Positions 8,631 to 16,825 of a stretch of DNA of 64,000 nucleotides are shown in pieces. A program made the translations under genes and the position numbers. Position 1 is the stretch's first letter. The number at the start of each line of letters is the position of its first letter. Below the pieces are notes generated by a model. The model ran no database searches, was not told the DNA's origin, and saw only the letters and a list, made by a program, of their open reading frames with translations. Origin of the DNA: Proteobacteria bacterium UBA2363 (GTDB taxonomy: Bacteria; Pseudomonadota; Gammaproteobacteria; Xanthomonadales; UBA2363); contig DDTN01000022.1 of the NCBI GenBank assembly GCA_002344355.1, forward strand, positions 110,034-174,033, written 5' to 3'.

Positions 8631-8662
8631 CGCTCCCCGCCCGTGCACGCGGGCGGGGAGCG
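8631..8662. terminator. Bidirectional terminator-like hairpin
   Basis: A perfect 13-bp stem, CGCTCCCCGCCCG (8631-8643) with its complement at 8650-8662, encloses a 6-base loop. It sits between the stops of two converging genes, 58 bases from the minus-strand stop. No U tract follows on either strand, so it may act as a roadblock or mRNA 3'-end stabiliser. Confidence 0.65.
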
Positions 8663-8720
8663 GGCGCAGCCGGCGGCCCCTGGTGCGGTGCTGCCGGGAC
8701 CGGCCGTGCGTGGGGCCGCC

Positions 8721-9800
8721 CTACTGGTAGCCGTTGCAGTAGATCGAGTCCTGCGCGGGATCCGTCGACCAGTTGCGCATGTGGAACACCGCCGGGTTCA
8801 GCCCGAGGCTGGCGTCCACCGGTTCGACCGTGATCCTGTAGCAGCCGGCGATGTCGTTGGCCGTCGCGAAGAACACCACCAGGCCGTCGAGGTCGGACCG
8901 CGCCGTGATGACGCGTCCGGGCGGGTCGCTGCTGGACGGCGCCGTCAGGTCGGCGCTGGCGCCGGCCAGGGGCGCGGAGATGCGCACCATCAGGCCCGGC
9001 ACGCCATCGCCGTCGCCGTCCCTGACGATGGCGATGATCGGGTTGCCGAGCGGCTGGCCGACCTGGGCCTGCAGGTCGCCGCTGTAGGTGTCGATCACGA
9101 TCTCCGCGGCGGGTCCGACGTCGCGCCCTTCCAGTTCGACGGTGCCGGTGAAGGAGATGCCGGGGAGCAGGCTGGCGCCGAGCACGCCCTGGGGTTCGCT
9201 GAACAGCCTGACGCCGATGAAGCCCGATGCCGCGATGTCGGCCAGGTAGCCGAAGCGCAGCCGGTACGCGTTGCCGCCCAGCAGGGTCAGCTCGGTGAGC
9301 GTGGCCGGCGCGGTGGTGCTCGACGCGATGGGTGCGCCGGCGGCGGTGAGCGCGATGCCGGTGTTCGAGCCTGACAGCAGGCCCAGGTCGAGCGAGGAGC
9401 CGGTGGTGATGTCGGCGGACAGGACGTAGAAGCGCCCGAACTGCCAGGACTCGCCCAGGGTCTGCGAGAACCAGCCCCGGTTGTTCAGGATTCCGGCGAC
9501 ATTGATGCCCAGCAGCCCGGAGAGGCTCGCGCTCTGCTGGCCCGGATCGATGCTCAGCGTGGGGCGGGCCAGCAGCCCAAGGACACCCAGCGAGGTGCCC
9601 AGCCAGGGCCCGGCGCCGATCGGCTGGCTGACGATGTCCGGCCCCAGCAGCCCGCCGATGCTGCCACCGTTGGCCGGATCGGAGAAATCGGCGTTGCCGA
9701 TGGCGACCGGGCCTTGCGCCACGACCTGGCCGGCATTGAGCGCCAGCATCGCGGCAAGCAGAGAAACAAAACCACTAGACAAGCGGTTCTTGATGTTCAT
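8721..9800 (-). CDS. Secreted protein of unknown function with a C-terminal IYCNGYQ tail
   Basis: 359 residues; ATG at 9800 is supported by GGAGTCCACA just upstream and by the signal peptide it opens (hydrophobic 12-25, cleavage near VVAQ). The mature part is rich in Gly, Ser, Ala and Leu, with only two cysteines, both near the end. The middle (VAIGNADFSDPANGG, ESWQFGRFYVLSADI) resembles choice-of-anchor or carbohydrate-binding-like beta domains; residues near 240-330 look like an Ig-like/Big_1 fold (DGDGDGVPGLMVRI). The extreme C-terminus DPAQDSIYCNGYQ resembles the short DxIF.DGFE tails common on Xanthomonadales secreted proteins. Function unknown; probably cell-surface or extracellular. 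Confidence 0.7.
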   Translation of the reverse strand: MNIKNRLSSGFVSLLAAMLALNAGQVVAQGPVAIGNADFSDPANGGSIGGLLGPDIVSQPIGAGPWLGTSLGVLGLLARPTLSIDPGQQSASLSGLLGINVAGILNNRGWFSQTLGESWQFGRFYVLSADITTGSSLDLGLLSGSNTGIALTAAGAPIASSTTAPATLTELTLLGGNAYRLRFGYLADIAASGFIGVRLFSEPQGVLGASLLPGISFTGTVELEGRDVGPAAEIVIDTYSGDLQAQVGQPLGNPIIAIVRDGDGDGVPGLMVRISAPLAGASADLTAPSSSDPPGRVITARSDLDGLVVFFATANDIAGCYRITVEPVDASLGLNPAVFHMRNWSTDPAQDSIYCNGYQ

Positions 9801-9881
9801 TGTGGACTCCCTCAGTGGAATTTCCGTGCTTCTTCGGCTTCCTCCGGCGGGCGCCAAACGGCGGTCAAGGGTGCGACACAG

Positions 9882-9912
9882 GTTCACGGCGTCTGGTGGT
9901 AGCGCCGTGAAC
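9882..9912 (-). promoter_or_regulatory. 10-bp dyad upstream of the secreted-protein gene
   Basis: Perfect inverted repeat GTTCACGGCG (9882-9891) and CGCCGTGAAC (9903-9912) with an 11-base spacer, 82 bases before the start codon at 9800. It could be an operator or a 5' leader hairpin. A second palindrome, CAGGAA-AAA-TTCCTG, lies at 9961-9975. Both are in the 276-base gap after mgtE and are AT-richer than the surroundings. Confidence 0.5.
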
Positions 9913-10076
9913 AAAACATACGCCTCAAGAAAAGGCTTTATGCGAAGACGGCGTGAAGTTCAGGAAAAATTCCTGTGTCGGCCGCGAGTGTGATGCCCGT
10001 CACGCTTGCAACAGCGCGGAAGCTGGAAGAATCGGATGCTGGTCGCGGCCGCGACGGACCCGCCGATGTCCGGGGG

Positions 10077-11432
10077 TCAAGGCACCAGGTCGAGCACCAG
10101 GCTGGCGATCCCGAAGTAGATGACGATGCCGCTGATGTCGGCGATGCAGGTGATCAGCGGCGTGCTCGCGGTGGCCGGGTCCAGTTTCAGGCGCGAGAAC
10201 GCGAACGGCAGGCTCATGCCGATCAGGCTGCCGGCCATCACCGCCACCACCATGGTCAGCGCCACGGTGATGCCGACCGCCAGGCCGCCCCGCCAGACGC
10301 CGAGGCCGGCCACGGCAAGCGCCAGCGCCAGGCCCAGCACCAGGGCGACGCCGAACTCCTTGAGCAGCAGGCTGAACCAGTCGCGCACCGAGACGTCGCC
10401 GGTGGCCAGCGCGCGCACCATCAGGGTCGAGGACTGCGAGCCGGCATTGCCGGCCGAGCCGATCAGCAGCGGCAGGAAGAACAGCAGCACGATCGCCTGC
10501 GAGATGGTCTCCTCGTAGTGCGCCAGGGCGGCGCCGCTGAAGATGTTGGCGAACACCAGCAGGACCAGCCAGGGTGCGCGCTTGCGGAACAGGTACCAGA
10601 CGCTGGCGTCGCGGACGCTGACGTCGACCGAGCCGACCGAGGCCAGCTTGTGGAAGTCCTCGGTGGTCTCCTCCTCGGCGACGTCCATCACGTCGTCGAC
10701 GGTGACCGTGCCGAGCAGCACGCCGTCGGCGTCCACCACCGGCATCGCCTCGAGGTCGTAGCGCTGGATCAGGCGCACCGCCTCCTCGCGATCCGCGTCG
10801 GGCCGGATCGAGACCGCCTCGCGCTTCATCAGGGTGCGCACCGGCTGGTCGAGCGGCGCCAGGATGAAGTCGCGCAGGGGCAGGGCGTCGAGCAGCTTGC
10901 CCTCGGGCTGGGTGACGTAGATGCGGTTGACCGACTCGCCCTTCTCGTTGGCGGTCCGGATGTGCGCCAGCGCCTCGGCGATGGTCCAGTACGGACGCAC
11001 CGAGACGAAGTCGGTGTTCATCAGGCGGCCGACGCTGGACTCGTCGTAGGCCAGCATCTCGCGGGTGTCCTCGCGATCCTCGGCCGGCAGGTCGGCGATC
11101 AGCTGTTCGACCTGCGGGGCCTCCAGCTCGTCGAACAATGCCGCGCGGTCGTCGCTGTCCAGCTCGCCGACGATGGCGCGCCGGCGGGCGGCGGACAGAC
11201 TGCCCAGGATCTGCGGCTGCAGGGCCAGGTCGATGTAGGCGAAGGTGCGCACCTGGCGGTCGGCGTCGAGCAGGCCGAACAGCGTGTCGAACGGCGCATC
11301 GCCGTCGAGCTCGCTCATCAGCAGGGCGATGTCCTGCACGCGCAGCGCCTCGAACCAGGCGCGCAGCGCCTCGTGCTCGCCCTGGTCGATCAGGGCCTGG
11401 AGGTGTTCGACCTTGTCGCGGATGTCTTCCAT
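10077..11432 (-). CDS. mgtE: Magnesium transporter MgtE
   Basis: 451 residues in the full MgtE layout. An N-terminal MgtE_N superhelix (about 1-130) has repeated ADLPAEDRE-type helices. Two CBS domains follow (about 138-255: VGRLMNTDFVSVRP and VRTLMKREAVSIRP). A C-terminal bundle of five membrane helices (about 285-450) carries the conserved pore segment GNAGSQSSTLMVRAL. The family forms dimeric Mg2+ channels gated by Mg2+ binding to the cytoplasmic domains. It stands alone on the minus strand, 276 bases before the next gene. Confidence 0.95.
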   Translation of the reverse strand: MEDIRDKVEHLQALIDQGEHEALRAWFEALRVQDIALLMSELDGDAPFDTLFGLLDADRQVRTFAYIDLALQPQILGSLSAARRRAIVGELDSDDRAALFDELEAPQVEQLIADLPAEDREDTREMLAYDESSVGRLMNTDFVSVRPYWTIAEALAHIRTANEKGESVNRIYVTQPEGKLLDALPLRDFILAPLDQPVRTLMKREAVSIRPDADREEAVRLIQRYDLEAMPVVDADGVLLGTVTVDDVMDVAEEETTEDFHKLASVGSVDVSVRDASVWYLFRKRAPWLVLLVFANIFSGAALAHYEETISQAIVLLFFLPLLIGSAGNAGSQSSTLMVRALATGDVSVRDWFSLLLKEFGVALVLGLALALAVAGLGVWRGGLAVGITVALTMVVAVMAGSLIGMSLPFAFSRLKLDPATASTPLITCIADISGIVIYFGIASLVLDLVP

Positions 11433-11450
11433 GGCGCGGGCTCCGGAGCC

Positions 11451-11472
11451 CCGGTCCGTATCGGTGGACCGG
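11451..11472 (-). promoter_or_regulatory. Leader hairpin just upstream of mgtE
   Basis: Arms CCGGTCC (11451-11457) and GGACCGG (11466-11472) enclose 8 bases, ending 18 bases before the mgtE ATG. It may be an operator or an mRNA structure near the start. There is no sign of the conserved M-box magnesium riboswitch core. Confidence 0.3.
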
Positions 11473-11730
11473 ATGGGCGGTCACTCGGGCGGGGCGTGCC
11501 GGCACGCGGGCATGCAGGCCGGGCGGCGCGGGCCGTCCGGGCGGGTCGGCGCAGGGCCGCGGAGGGGAAGTGGCGGGCCGTCAGGCCGCGCGTCTCCCGC
11601 GGGCGGCGTCTGCTCGACGCATGTCGCTGCTGTCCAACGCGGCCCCGGGGTGGCGAAACAGGCGGGAAGTGTAGCGCCGCAGGCGGCGGCCCGCCCTGGG
11701 CGGCGAGGGCGGAGGTCTGGGGCGGCAGCA

Positions 11731-11810
11731 GGGAGCGGGGAGCAGGGAGCAGGGAGCGGGGAGCAGGGAGCGGGGAGCAGGGAGCGGGGAGCGGGGAGCG
11801 GGGAGCGGGG
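11731..11810. repeat. Tandem heptamer GGGAGC(G/A), 11 copies
   Basis: Eleven contiguous 7-base units occupy 11731-11807, followed by a partial GGG. The order of the seventh base is G,A,A,G,A,G,A,G,G,G,G. All copies are otherwise identical, which suggests recent slippage or expansion. It lies in the long gap upstream of mgtE. The seven-base period gives regular GGG runs able to form G-quadruplexes on the plus strand. Confidence 0.9.
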
Positions 11811-12392
11811 ATGCCATCGAGCCAGGTGCCAGGTGCCGGAGCCCGCCGAGCGCGGGAATCGCCGTCCGCTGCTGCGCGGCTGCGGACCGGCCCGCGGGTC
11901 AGTCGCTCGCACCTCCGCTTCGACCGGATGTTGCGGGTGGTCCCGGGGGGCTATCCGGTGGGGCCGCCAGCGACGCCAGGGCGCCCCGCCGGCGATCGGG
12001 CCTGGCGGGGTGGGCAACGCCCGAGAGGCGACCCATGCCTTCGTGGCCTGACCCGGCCCGGCCAAGGATCGGCGGTCCGGAACGGCGCTTGCCGGAACCT
12101 CGCCTGCCCCCCAGACTCGTGTCGGTCGCTTTTCGGCTTCCCGCACTCCAGTCATGGCGCACGCACCAGGTCATGGCCGCCGGACCGTTCCGGTGGATCG
12201 CCGCGGCGGTCCCTGCCCCGTCGCCAGGGTCCGCGGCGGGAGGGTGGACGGCCTCGGCGTGGGGGGCGAGGGCGGCGCCGCCGTCGTCGCGACGCAGCCC
12301 GGGCGCCGGGTGCGTGAGCGCCACGAGGGAACCGACGCCGCCGGCATTGGCGCACCGGTCGACGCCCGGCTGCGGCTGTCCGACAGCCGGCC

Positions 12393-13637
12393 ATGGGCAT
12401 GAGCCTGCTCGCCGAGCTGCCGCTGTCCGGACTGGCCGCCGCGCTCGGCCTCGGCCTGCTGATCGGCCTGGTGCGTGAGCGAAGCGGCCACCCGGCGCTG
12501 ATCGCCGGCCTGCGCACCCACGCGCTGACCGCACTGGGCGGCGCGCTGGCCTTCTGGATGGGCCTGCCGGTCTTCGTCGTCGCCCTGCTGCTGGTCGGGC
12601 TTCTGGTGGTCATCGGGTATCGCCGCACCCTCGACGAGGACCCGGGCCTGACCGGCGAGATGGCGCTGCTGCTGACCCTGCTGCTGGGTGGCCTGGCCGT
12701 CCGGGAGCCGGCGCTTGCCGCCGGCCTGGGCGTCGTGGTGGCCGGCCTGCTGTACGCCAAGGGTGCCCTGCATCGGCTGGCCCGCGACACGCTTGGCGAG
12801 CAGGAGGTGCACGACGGGCTTGTGCTGCTGGCCGCGGCCCTGGTCGTGTTGCCCCTGCTGCCGGACCATGCGGTCGATCCCTGGGGTGTTCTCGAACCCG
12901 ACGCCCTCTGGCGCCTGGTCGTGCTGATCATGCTGGTCGGCATGCTCGGGCATGTCGCCATGCGCGTGGTCGGAGCGCGCTGGGGCCTGCCGCTGGCTGG
13001 GTTCTTCTCGGGCTTCGTTTCCTCCACCGCGGCGGTCGCCGGATTCGGCCAGCGGATGCGCGATGCGCCCGGACTGCGCACCTGGCTGGTGGCGGCCGCC
13101 CTGTTCTCAAACCTCGCCTCGCTGCTCCTGTTCATCGGCCTGGTCGGCGCCGTCTCGCCGGCGCTGCTCGTCAAGGTCTGGCCGCCGCTGGCGGCTGCCG
13201 CGGCCGTGCTGCTCGGCGGCGGCGTGGCCGGTCTGTGGCGGGCGCCCAGGGACGCCGCCGACCTGCCCCCCGAGCCGCAGGCGCGCGCCTTCCGCCTGCG
13301 CCATGCGCTGGCGCTGGCGGCCATCATCGCCGGGGTGCTGCTGGTCTCGGCGGTGCTCCAGGACGTGTATGGCAATCGCGGTGCACTGGCTGCCGCGATC
13401 CTGGTGGCGCTCGCCGAATGGCACGCGGCCGCGGCCAGCCTGGCCCAGCTCAACGCCGCGGGGAACCTGCCCGTGGAGCAGGCGCGTCTGGGCCTTGTCC
13501 TGGTCCTGGTGGCCAGCACCGTGGCCAAGTCCGTGCTGGCGTTCGGTGCGGGCGGTCCCGCCTACGGCCTGCGCGTGGCTGCGGGCCTGTGCGGGATGTG
13601 CGTGGCGGCCGGCGCCTCGCTGGTCCTCTGGTCATGA
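12393..13637 (+). CDS. MgtC/SapB-DUF4010 family membrane protein
   Basis: 414 residues, almost all hydrophobic. The N-terminal third matches the MgtC/SapB domain (GLLIGLVRERSG at 25-36, then GLRTHALTALGGALAFWMG), and the C-terminal two thirds match DUF4010, giving roughly 11-12 membrane helices. SGFVSSTAAVAGFGQR near 205-220 is a conserved DUF4010 loop. MgtC proteins help bacteria cope with low Mg2+, but the transport role of the DUF4010 type is not established. ATG 12393 or ATG 12399 could start it. It converges on the protease gene with 21 bases between stops, and points away from mgtE. Confidence 0.87.
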   Translation: MGMSLLAELPLSGLAAALGLGLLIGLVRERSGHPALIAGLRTHALTALGGALAFWMGLPVFVVALLLVGLLVVIGYRRTLDEDPGLTGEMALLLTLLLGGLAVREPALAAGLGVVVAGLLYAKGALHRLARDTLGEQEVHDGLVLLAAALVVLPLLPDHAVDPWGVLEPDALWRLVVLIMLVGMLGHVAMRVVGARWGLPLAGFFSGFVSSTAAVAGFGQRMRDAPGLRTWLVAAALFSNLASLLLFIGLVGAVSPALLVKVWPPLAAAAAVLLGGGVAGLWRAPRDAADLPPEPQARAFRLRHALALAAIIAGVLLVSAVLQDVYGNRGALAAAILVALAEWHAAAASLAQLNAAGNLPVEQARLGLVLVLVASTVAKSVLAFGAGGPAYGLRVAAGLCGMCVAAGASLVLWS

Positions 13638-13658
13638 CGGCGCCCGGCCGCGGCCGCC

Positions 13659-14783
13659 TTACGGCGCCCGCATCGGGCGCTGCACGACCTCGACGCGGGC
13701 CTGGAAGGGCAGGCCGGCGCGACGGCCCTCGACCAGGACCGTCTGGCCGGGTGCCAGCGCGGCCTCGAGCTGGCGGAGCTCGTTGCCGCCGCCGACCGCC
13801 TGGCCGTCGATGGCCAGCAGCAGGTCGCCGGGTTGCAGGCCGGCGCGCGCGCCGGGCAGCTCGCGGTAGACCGCCGTGACCTGGGCGCCCCGGGGGGCGT
13901 CGCTCTGGGCGCCGTCGCCGTTGACCGGGACGTCGCGGTAGTCCAGGCCGAGCCAGCCGCGGGTGACGTGGCCCTGGGCCAGGATCTGTTCCAGCACGCG
14001 GCGCGCGGCGCCGGCCGGGATGGCGAAGCCGATGCCTTCGCCGAACCGGAACACGGCGGTATTGATGCCGACCAGTTCGCCGTCGGCGTTGACCAGGGCG
14101 CCGCCGGAGTTGCCGTCGTTGATGGCGGCATCGGTCTGGATGAAGTCGTCGTAGGTCAACAGGTTGAGCCGGGTGTTGCCGGTCGCGCTGACGATGCCCA
14201 TGGTGACGCGCTGGCCGATGCCGAACGGATTGCCGATCGCCAGCACGACGTCGCCGACCTGCAGGGCGTCGTCGGCGGCGAAGCGGGCCGCCGGCAACTG
14301 GCTGCCCTCGATCCGCAGCACCGCCAGGTCGGTGTCGCGGTCGACGCCGACCACCCGGGCACGGGTGACCCGGCCATCGGACAGGGCGACCTGGATGTCG
14401 CTGGCCTCGGCGACCACGTGGTGGGTGGTCAGGATGTGGCCGTCGGCATCGACGATGACGCCGGAGCCCAGGCTCTGGTTGATGCGCTGCCGGGGCGCGC
14501 CCAGCCCGAAGGCGCCGGGGAACAGGTGGCGCATGTTCTCCGGCACCACCAGCGGCCGCTCGGTGACGATGCTGTTGGCGTAGATGTTGACCACGGCGGG
14601 GCCGGCAGCGCGCACCGCGGCGGCGTAGCTGGCCGGGCCCTGGCCGCCCTGGAGCGCCGCGCCGACCCCCGGGCCGGCATCGTTGACGCGGCCTGGAAAC
14701 AGTTGCGTGAGGACGAAGGCGGCGGCCAGCCCGGCGACTACGAACTGCAAAAAAAACAGCAAGTTGCGTAGTGTCGGGGTCAC
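13659..14783 (-). CDS. degS: DegS/AlgW-type membrane-anchored serine protease
   Basis: 374 residues from a GTG start at 14783, chosen because it opens directly before the anchor helix (LLFFLQFVVAGLAAAFVLTQ, 8-27). The trypsin-like domain has the triad His122 (TTHHVV), Asp152 (DTDLAVLRI) and Ser226 (GNSGGAL). One PDZ domain follows (about 270-365). A single PDZ plus an N-terminal anchor is the DegS/AlgW layout, the periplasmic protease that cleaves RseA/MucA-type anti-sigma factors when PDZ senses misfolded porins; DegP/DegQ have two PDZs. It is divergent from petA with 171 bases between. The anchor codons include a run of eight T's, a possible slippage spot. Confidence 0.87.
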   Translation of the reverse strand: MTPTLRNLLFFLQFVVAGLAAAFVLTQLFPGRVNDAGPGVGAALQGGQGPASYAAAVRAAGPAVVNIYANSIVTERPLVVPENMRHLFPGAFGLGAPRQRINQSLGSGVIVDADGHILTTHHVVAEASDIQVALSDGRVTRARVVGVDRDTDLAVLRIEGSQLPAARFAADDALQVGDVVLAIGNPFGIGQRVTMGIVSATGNTRLNLLTYDDFIQTDAAINDGNSGGALVNADGELVGINTAVFRFGEGIGFAIPAGAARRVLEQILAQGHVTRGWLGLDYRDVPVNGDGAQSDAPRGAQVTAVYRELPGARAGLQPGDLLLAIDGQAVGGGNELRQLEAALAPGQTVLVEGRRAGLPFQARVEVVQRPMRAP

Positions 14784-14880
14784 GGGCAGGCGCACTGGTC
14801 GGGGCGGGCGGGCAGGGCGCTCCGGCGGCGTCCGACAAGGGTGTCCTGCCCCGGAACCCTGTCTCCCCGCGAAGGCTTTC

Positions 14881-14890
14881 GTTACACTAG
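14881..14890 (+). promoter_or_regulatory. Possible petABC promoter -10 region
   Basis: GTTACACTAG holds TACACT, a plausible sigma-70 -10 hexamer, 65-70 bases before the petA start and just after an otherwise GC-rich stretch. No clear -35 is visible. Confidence 0.3.
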
Positions 14891-14954
14891 CACGGTTTTG
14901 GGGAGTGCCCGCCGGACATCCGGGCGGGGACCCGTGGCTTCCTTTGGAGTGACA

Positions 14955-15554
14955 ATGGCGGAGCACAGCGTGAATCAGGGCCGGCGCCGGTTCCTGACCG
15001 CGACCACCACGGTGGTCGGCGGTGTCGGCGTGGCCTTCCTGGCGGCACCGTTCCTCAAGTCCTGGCAGCCCAGCGCGCGCGCGCAGGCGGCCGGCGCCCC
15101 GGTGCAGATCGACATCAGCAGGCTCGAGCAGGGCCAGCTGATCATCATGAGCTGGCGCGGCCTGCCGGTCTGGGTGTTCCGGCGCTCGCCGGAGATGCTC
15201 CAGGCGCTGCCGTCGCTGGACGGCAACCTGCGCGACCCGGAGTCGCGCAACAGCGACCAGCAGCCGGCCTACGCCGCCAACCCGCACCGGGCGATCCGCC
15301 CGGAGATCGCCGTCTACGTCGGCATCTGCACGCACCTGGGCTGCTCGCCGACGTTCGTGCCCGAGCTCACCCCGCAGCCGTTCGACGCCGACTGGAAGGG
15401 CGGCTTCTTCTGCCCCTGCCACAAGTCGCGTTTCGACCTCGCCGGGCGCGTGTATTCGGGCGTGCCGGCGCCGACCAACCTGCCGGTGCCGCCGCACCGC
15501 TTCATCACCGACACCCTGATCGAAGTCGGTGTCGATCCCGAGGGAGCCGCGTGA
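14955..15554 (+). CDS. petA: Ubiquinol-cytochrome c reductase, Rieske iron-sulfur subunit
   Basis: 199 residues. The N-terminus has a twin-arginine-like signal (GRRRFLTATTTVVGG) running into the membrane anchor (about 17-33). The Rieske 2Fe-2S site is CTHLGC (Cys125, His127, Cys130) and CPCH (Cys153, Cys155, His156). It passes electrons from ubiquinol to cytochrome c1 in complex III. ATG 14955 has GGAG 8 bases upstream. First gene of petABC; its stop overlaps the petB start. It is divergent from the DegS-like gene. Confidence 0.97.
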   Translation: MAEHSVNQGRRRFLTATTTVVGGVGVAFLAAPFLKSWQPSARAQAAGAPVQIDISRLEQGQLIIMSWRGLPVWVFRRSPEMLQALPSLDGNLRDPESRNSDQQPAYAANPHRAIRPEIAVYVGICTHLGCSPTFVPELTPQPFDADWKGGFFCPCHKSRFDLAGRVYSGVPAPTNLPVPPHRFITDTLIEVGVDPEGAA

Positions 15555-16825
15555 TGGCCGCCAGTCCGAATCCCGCTACTCCCCCGGCCAAGGGCCTGGT
15601 CGGCTGGATCGAGCAGCGCCTGCCGATCTTCAGCTTCACGCGCGCCCACACCAGCGAGTACTACGCGCCGAAGAACTTCAACCTCTGGTACTACTTCGGC
15701 TCGCTGGCCCTGCTGGTGCTGGTCAACCAGATCGTCACCGGCATCTTCCTCACCATGCACTTCAAGCCGAGCGCGGCGGAGGCGTTCGGCAGCGTCGAGT
15801 ACATCATGCGCGACGTCGACTGGGGCTGGCTGATCCGGTACATGCACTCGACCGGCGCCTCCCTGTTCTTCGTGGTGGTGTACCTGCACATGTTCCGCGG
15901 CCTGATGTACGGCTCCTACAAGAAGCCGCGCGAGCTGCTCTGGGTGATCGGCATGTTCATCTACCTGGCGCTGATGGCCGAGGCCTTCCTGGGCTACGTG
16001 CTGCCCTGGGGCCAGATGTCGGGCTGGGGCGCGCAGGTGATCATCTCCCTGTTCGGCGCCATCCCGGGCATCGGCGAGGCGCTGGTCGAGTTCATCCGCG
16101 GCGACTACCTGATCTCCGACGCCACGCTGAACCGGTTCTTCGCGCTGCACGTGATCGCCCTGCCGCTGGTGCTGCTGCTGCTGGTCGTGCTGCACCTCGG
16201 CGCGCTGCACACGGTCGGCTCGAACAACCCCGACGGCGTCGAGATCAAGAAGGGGCCCGTCGGCAACCGCTGGTCGGCCGACGCGCCGGCCGACGGCATC
16301 CCGTTCCACCCCTACTACACGGTCAAGGACCTGGTCGGCGTCGGCTTCTTCCTGATGATCGCCGCCTTCATCATCTTCTTCGAGCCGACCTTCGGCGGCA
16401 TGTTCCTGGAGAAGGACAACTTCGTCCCCTACGACCCGCTGGTGACCCCGGAACACATCGTCCCGGTCTGGTACTTCACCCCCTACTACGCGATGCTGCG
16501 GGTGGTGCCGGACAAGCTGCTCGGCGTGATCGTGATGTTCGCGGCGATCGCGGTGCTGTTCCTGCTGCCCTGGCTGGACCGCAGCCCGGTGCGCTCCTGG
16601 CGCTACCGGGGCGGCCTGTACAAGCTGGCGCTCGGCATCTTCGCGCTCAGTTTCGTGTGGCTCGGCAAGATCGGCGGCGGTCCCGGCACCGACCCGGTCG
16701 AGACCCAGATCGGCCGCCTGCTGACCGTGCTGTACTTCGGCTTCTTCGTCTTCCTGTTCGTCTACACGCACTTCGGCTTCGAGAAGACCAGGCCGGTGCC
16801 GGAGCGAGTGACCACGCATGACTAA
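15554..16825 (+). CDS. petB: Ubiquinol-cytochrome c reductase, cytochrome b subunit
   Basis: 423 residues, full length for cytochrome b. Typical features are the haem-ligating His pairs in helices B and D (MHSTGASLFFVVVYLHMFRG region; LHVIALPLVLLLLVVLHLGALH region), the PWGQMSGWG quinol-site segment and PYYT/PEHIVPVWYFTPYYAML (Qo-site PEWY-like motif, here PVWY). About 8-9 helices. ATG 15554 (AGGGAG 7 bases upstream) is preferred to GTG 15551; either overlaps the petA stop. Its stop overlaps petC by 8 bases. Confidence 0.97.
   Translation: MAASPNPATPPAKGLVGWIEQRLPIFSFTRAHTSEYYAPKNFNLWYYFGSLALLVLVNQIVTGIFLTMHFKPSAAEAFGSVEYIMRDVDWGWLIRYMHSTGASLFFVVVYLHMFRGLMYGSYKKPRELLWVIGMFIYLALMAEAFLGYVLPWGQMSGWGAQVIISLFGAIPGIGEALVEFIRGDYLISDATLNRFFALHVIALPLVLLLLVVLHLGALHTVGSNNPDGVEIKKGPVGNRWSADAPADGIPFHPYYTVKDLVGVGFFLMIAAFIIFFEPTFGGMFLEKDNFVPYDPLVTPEHIVPVWYFTPYYAMLRVVPDKLLGVIVMFAAIAVLFLLPWLDRSPVRSWRYRGGLYKLALGIFALSFVWLGKIGGGPGTDPVETQIGRLLTVLYFGFFVFLFVYTHFGFEKTRPVPERVTTHD

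Larger units (their letters stand above)
8343..8720. other. Convergent intergenic region with inverted repeats
   Basis: This 378-base gap between two converging genes has no credible gene. It holds a small dyad near 8360-8375, a perfect 8-bp inverted repeat at 8469-8492, and a 13-bp hairpin at 8631-8662. The part from about 8345 to 8530 looks like an intergenic repeat unit: short dyads at both sides and the phrase CCATCCATGG in the middle. I cannot test whether it is repeated elsewhere. Confidence 0.5.
11433..12392. other. Gene-poor kilobase between mgtE and the MgtC-like gene
   Basis: 960 bases separate two divergent genes. Apart from a leader hairpin at 11451-11472 and the tandem heptamer at 11731-11810 I find nothing I can call. 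Several frames stay open because of the GC content, for example 11481-12155 on the minus strand, but they are rich in Arg/Pro/Ala with no domain and include the repeat translated as LLPAPCS-type units, so I do not call them genes. Confidence 0.5.

Noticed and set aside
11433..11480. M-box magnesium riboswitch upstream of mgtE
   Set aside because: Only a 7-bp hairpin is visible; the long conserved M-box core is missing.
11731..11810. CRISPR-like array
   Set aside because: Units are 7 bases with no spacers; it is a simple tandem repeat. No cas gene is in the window.
11481..12155. 224-codon minus-strand frame in the mgtE upstream gap
   Set aside because: It translates the tandem heptamer into LLPAP-type repeats and has no domain, signal or start context.
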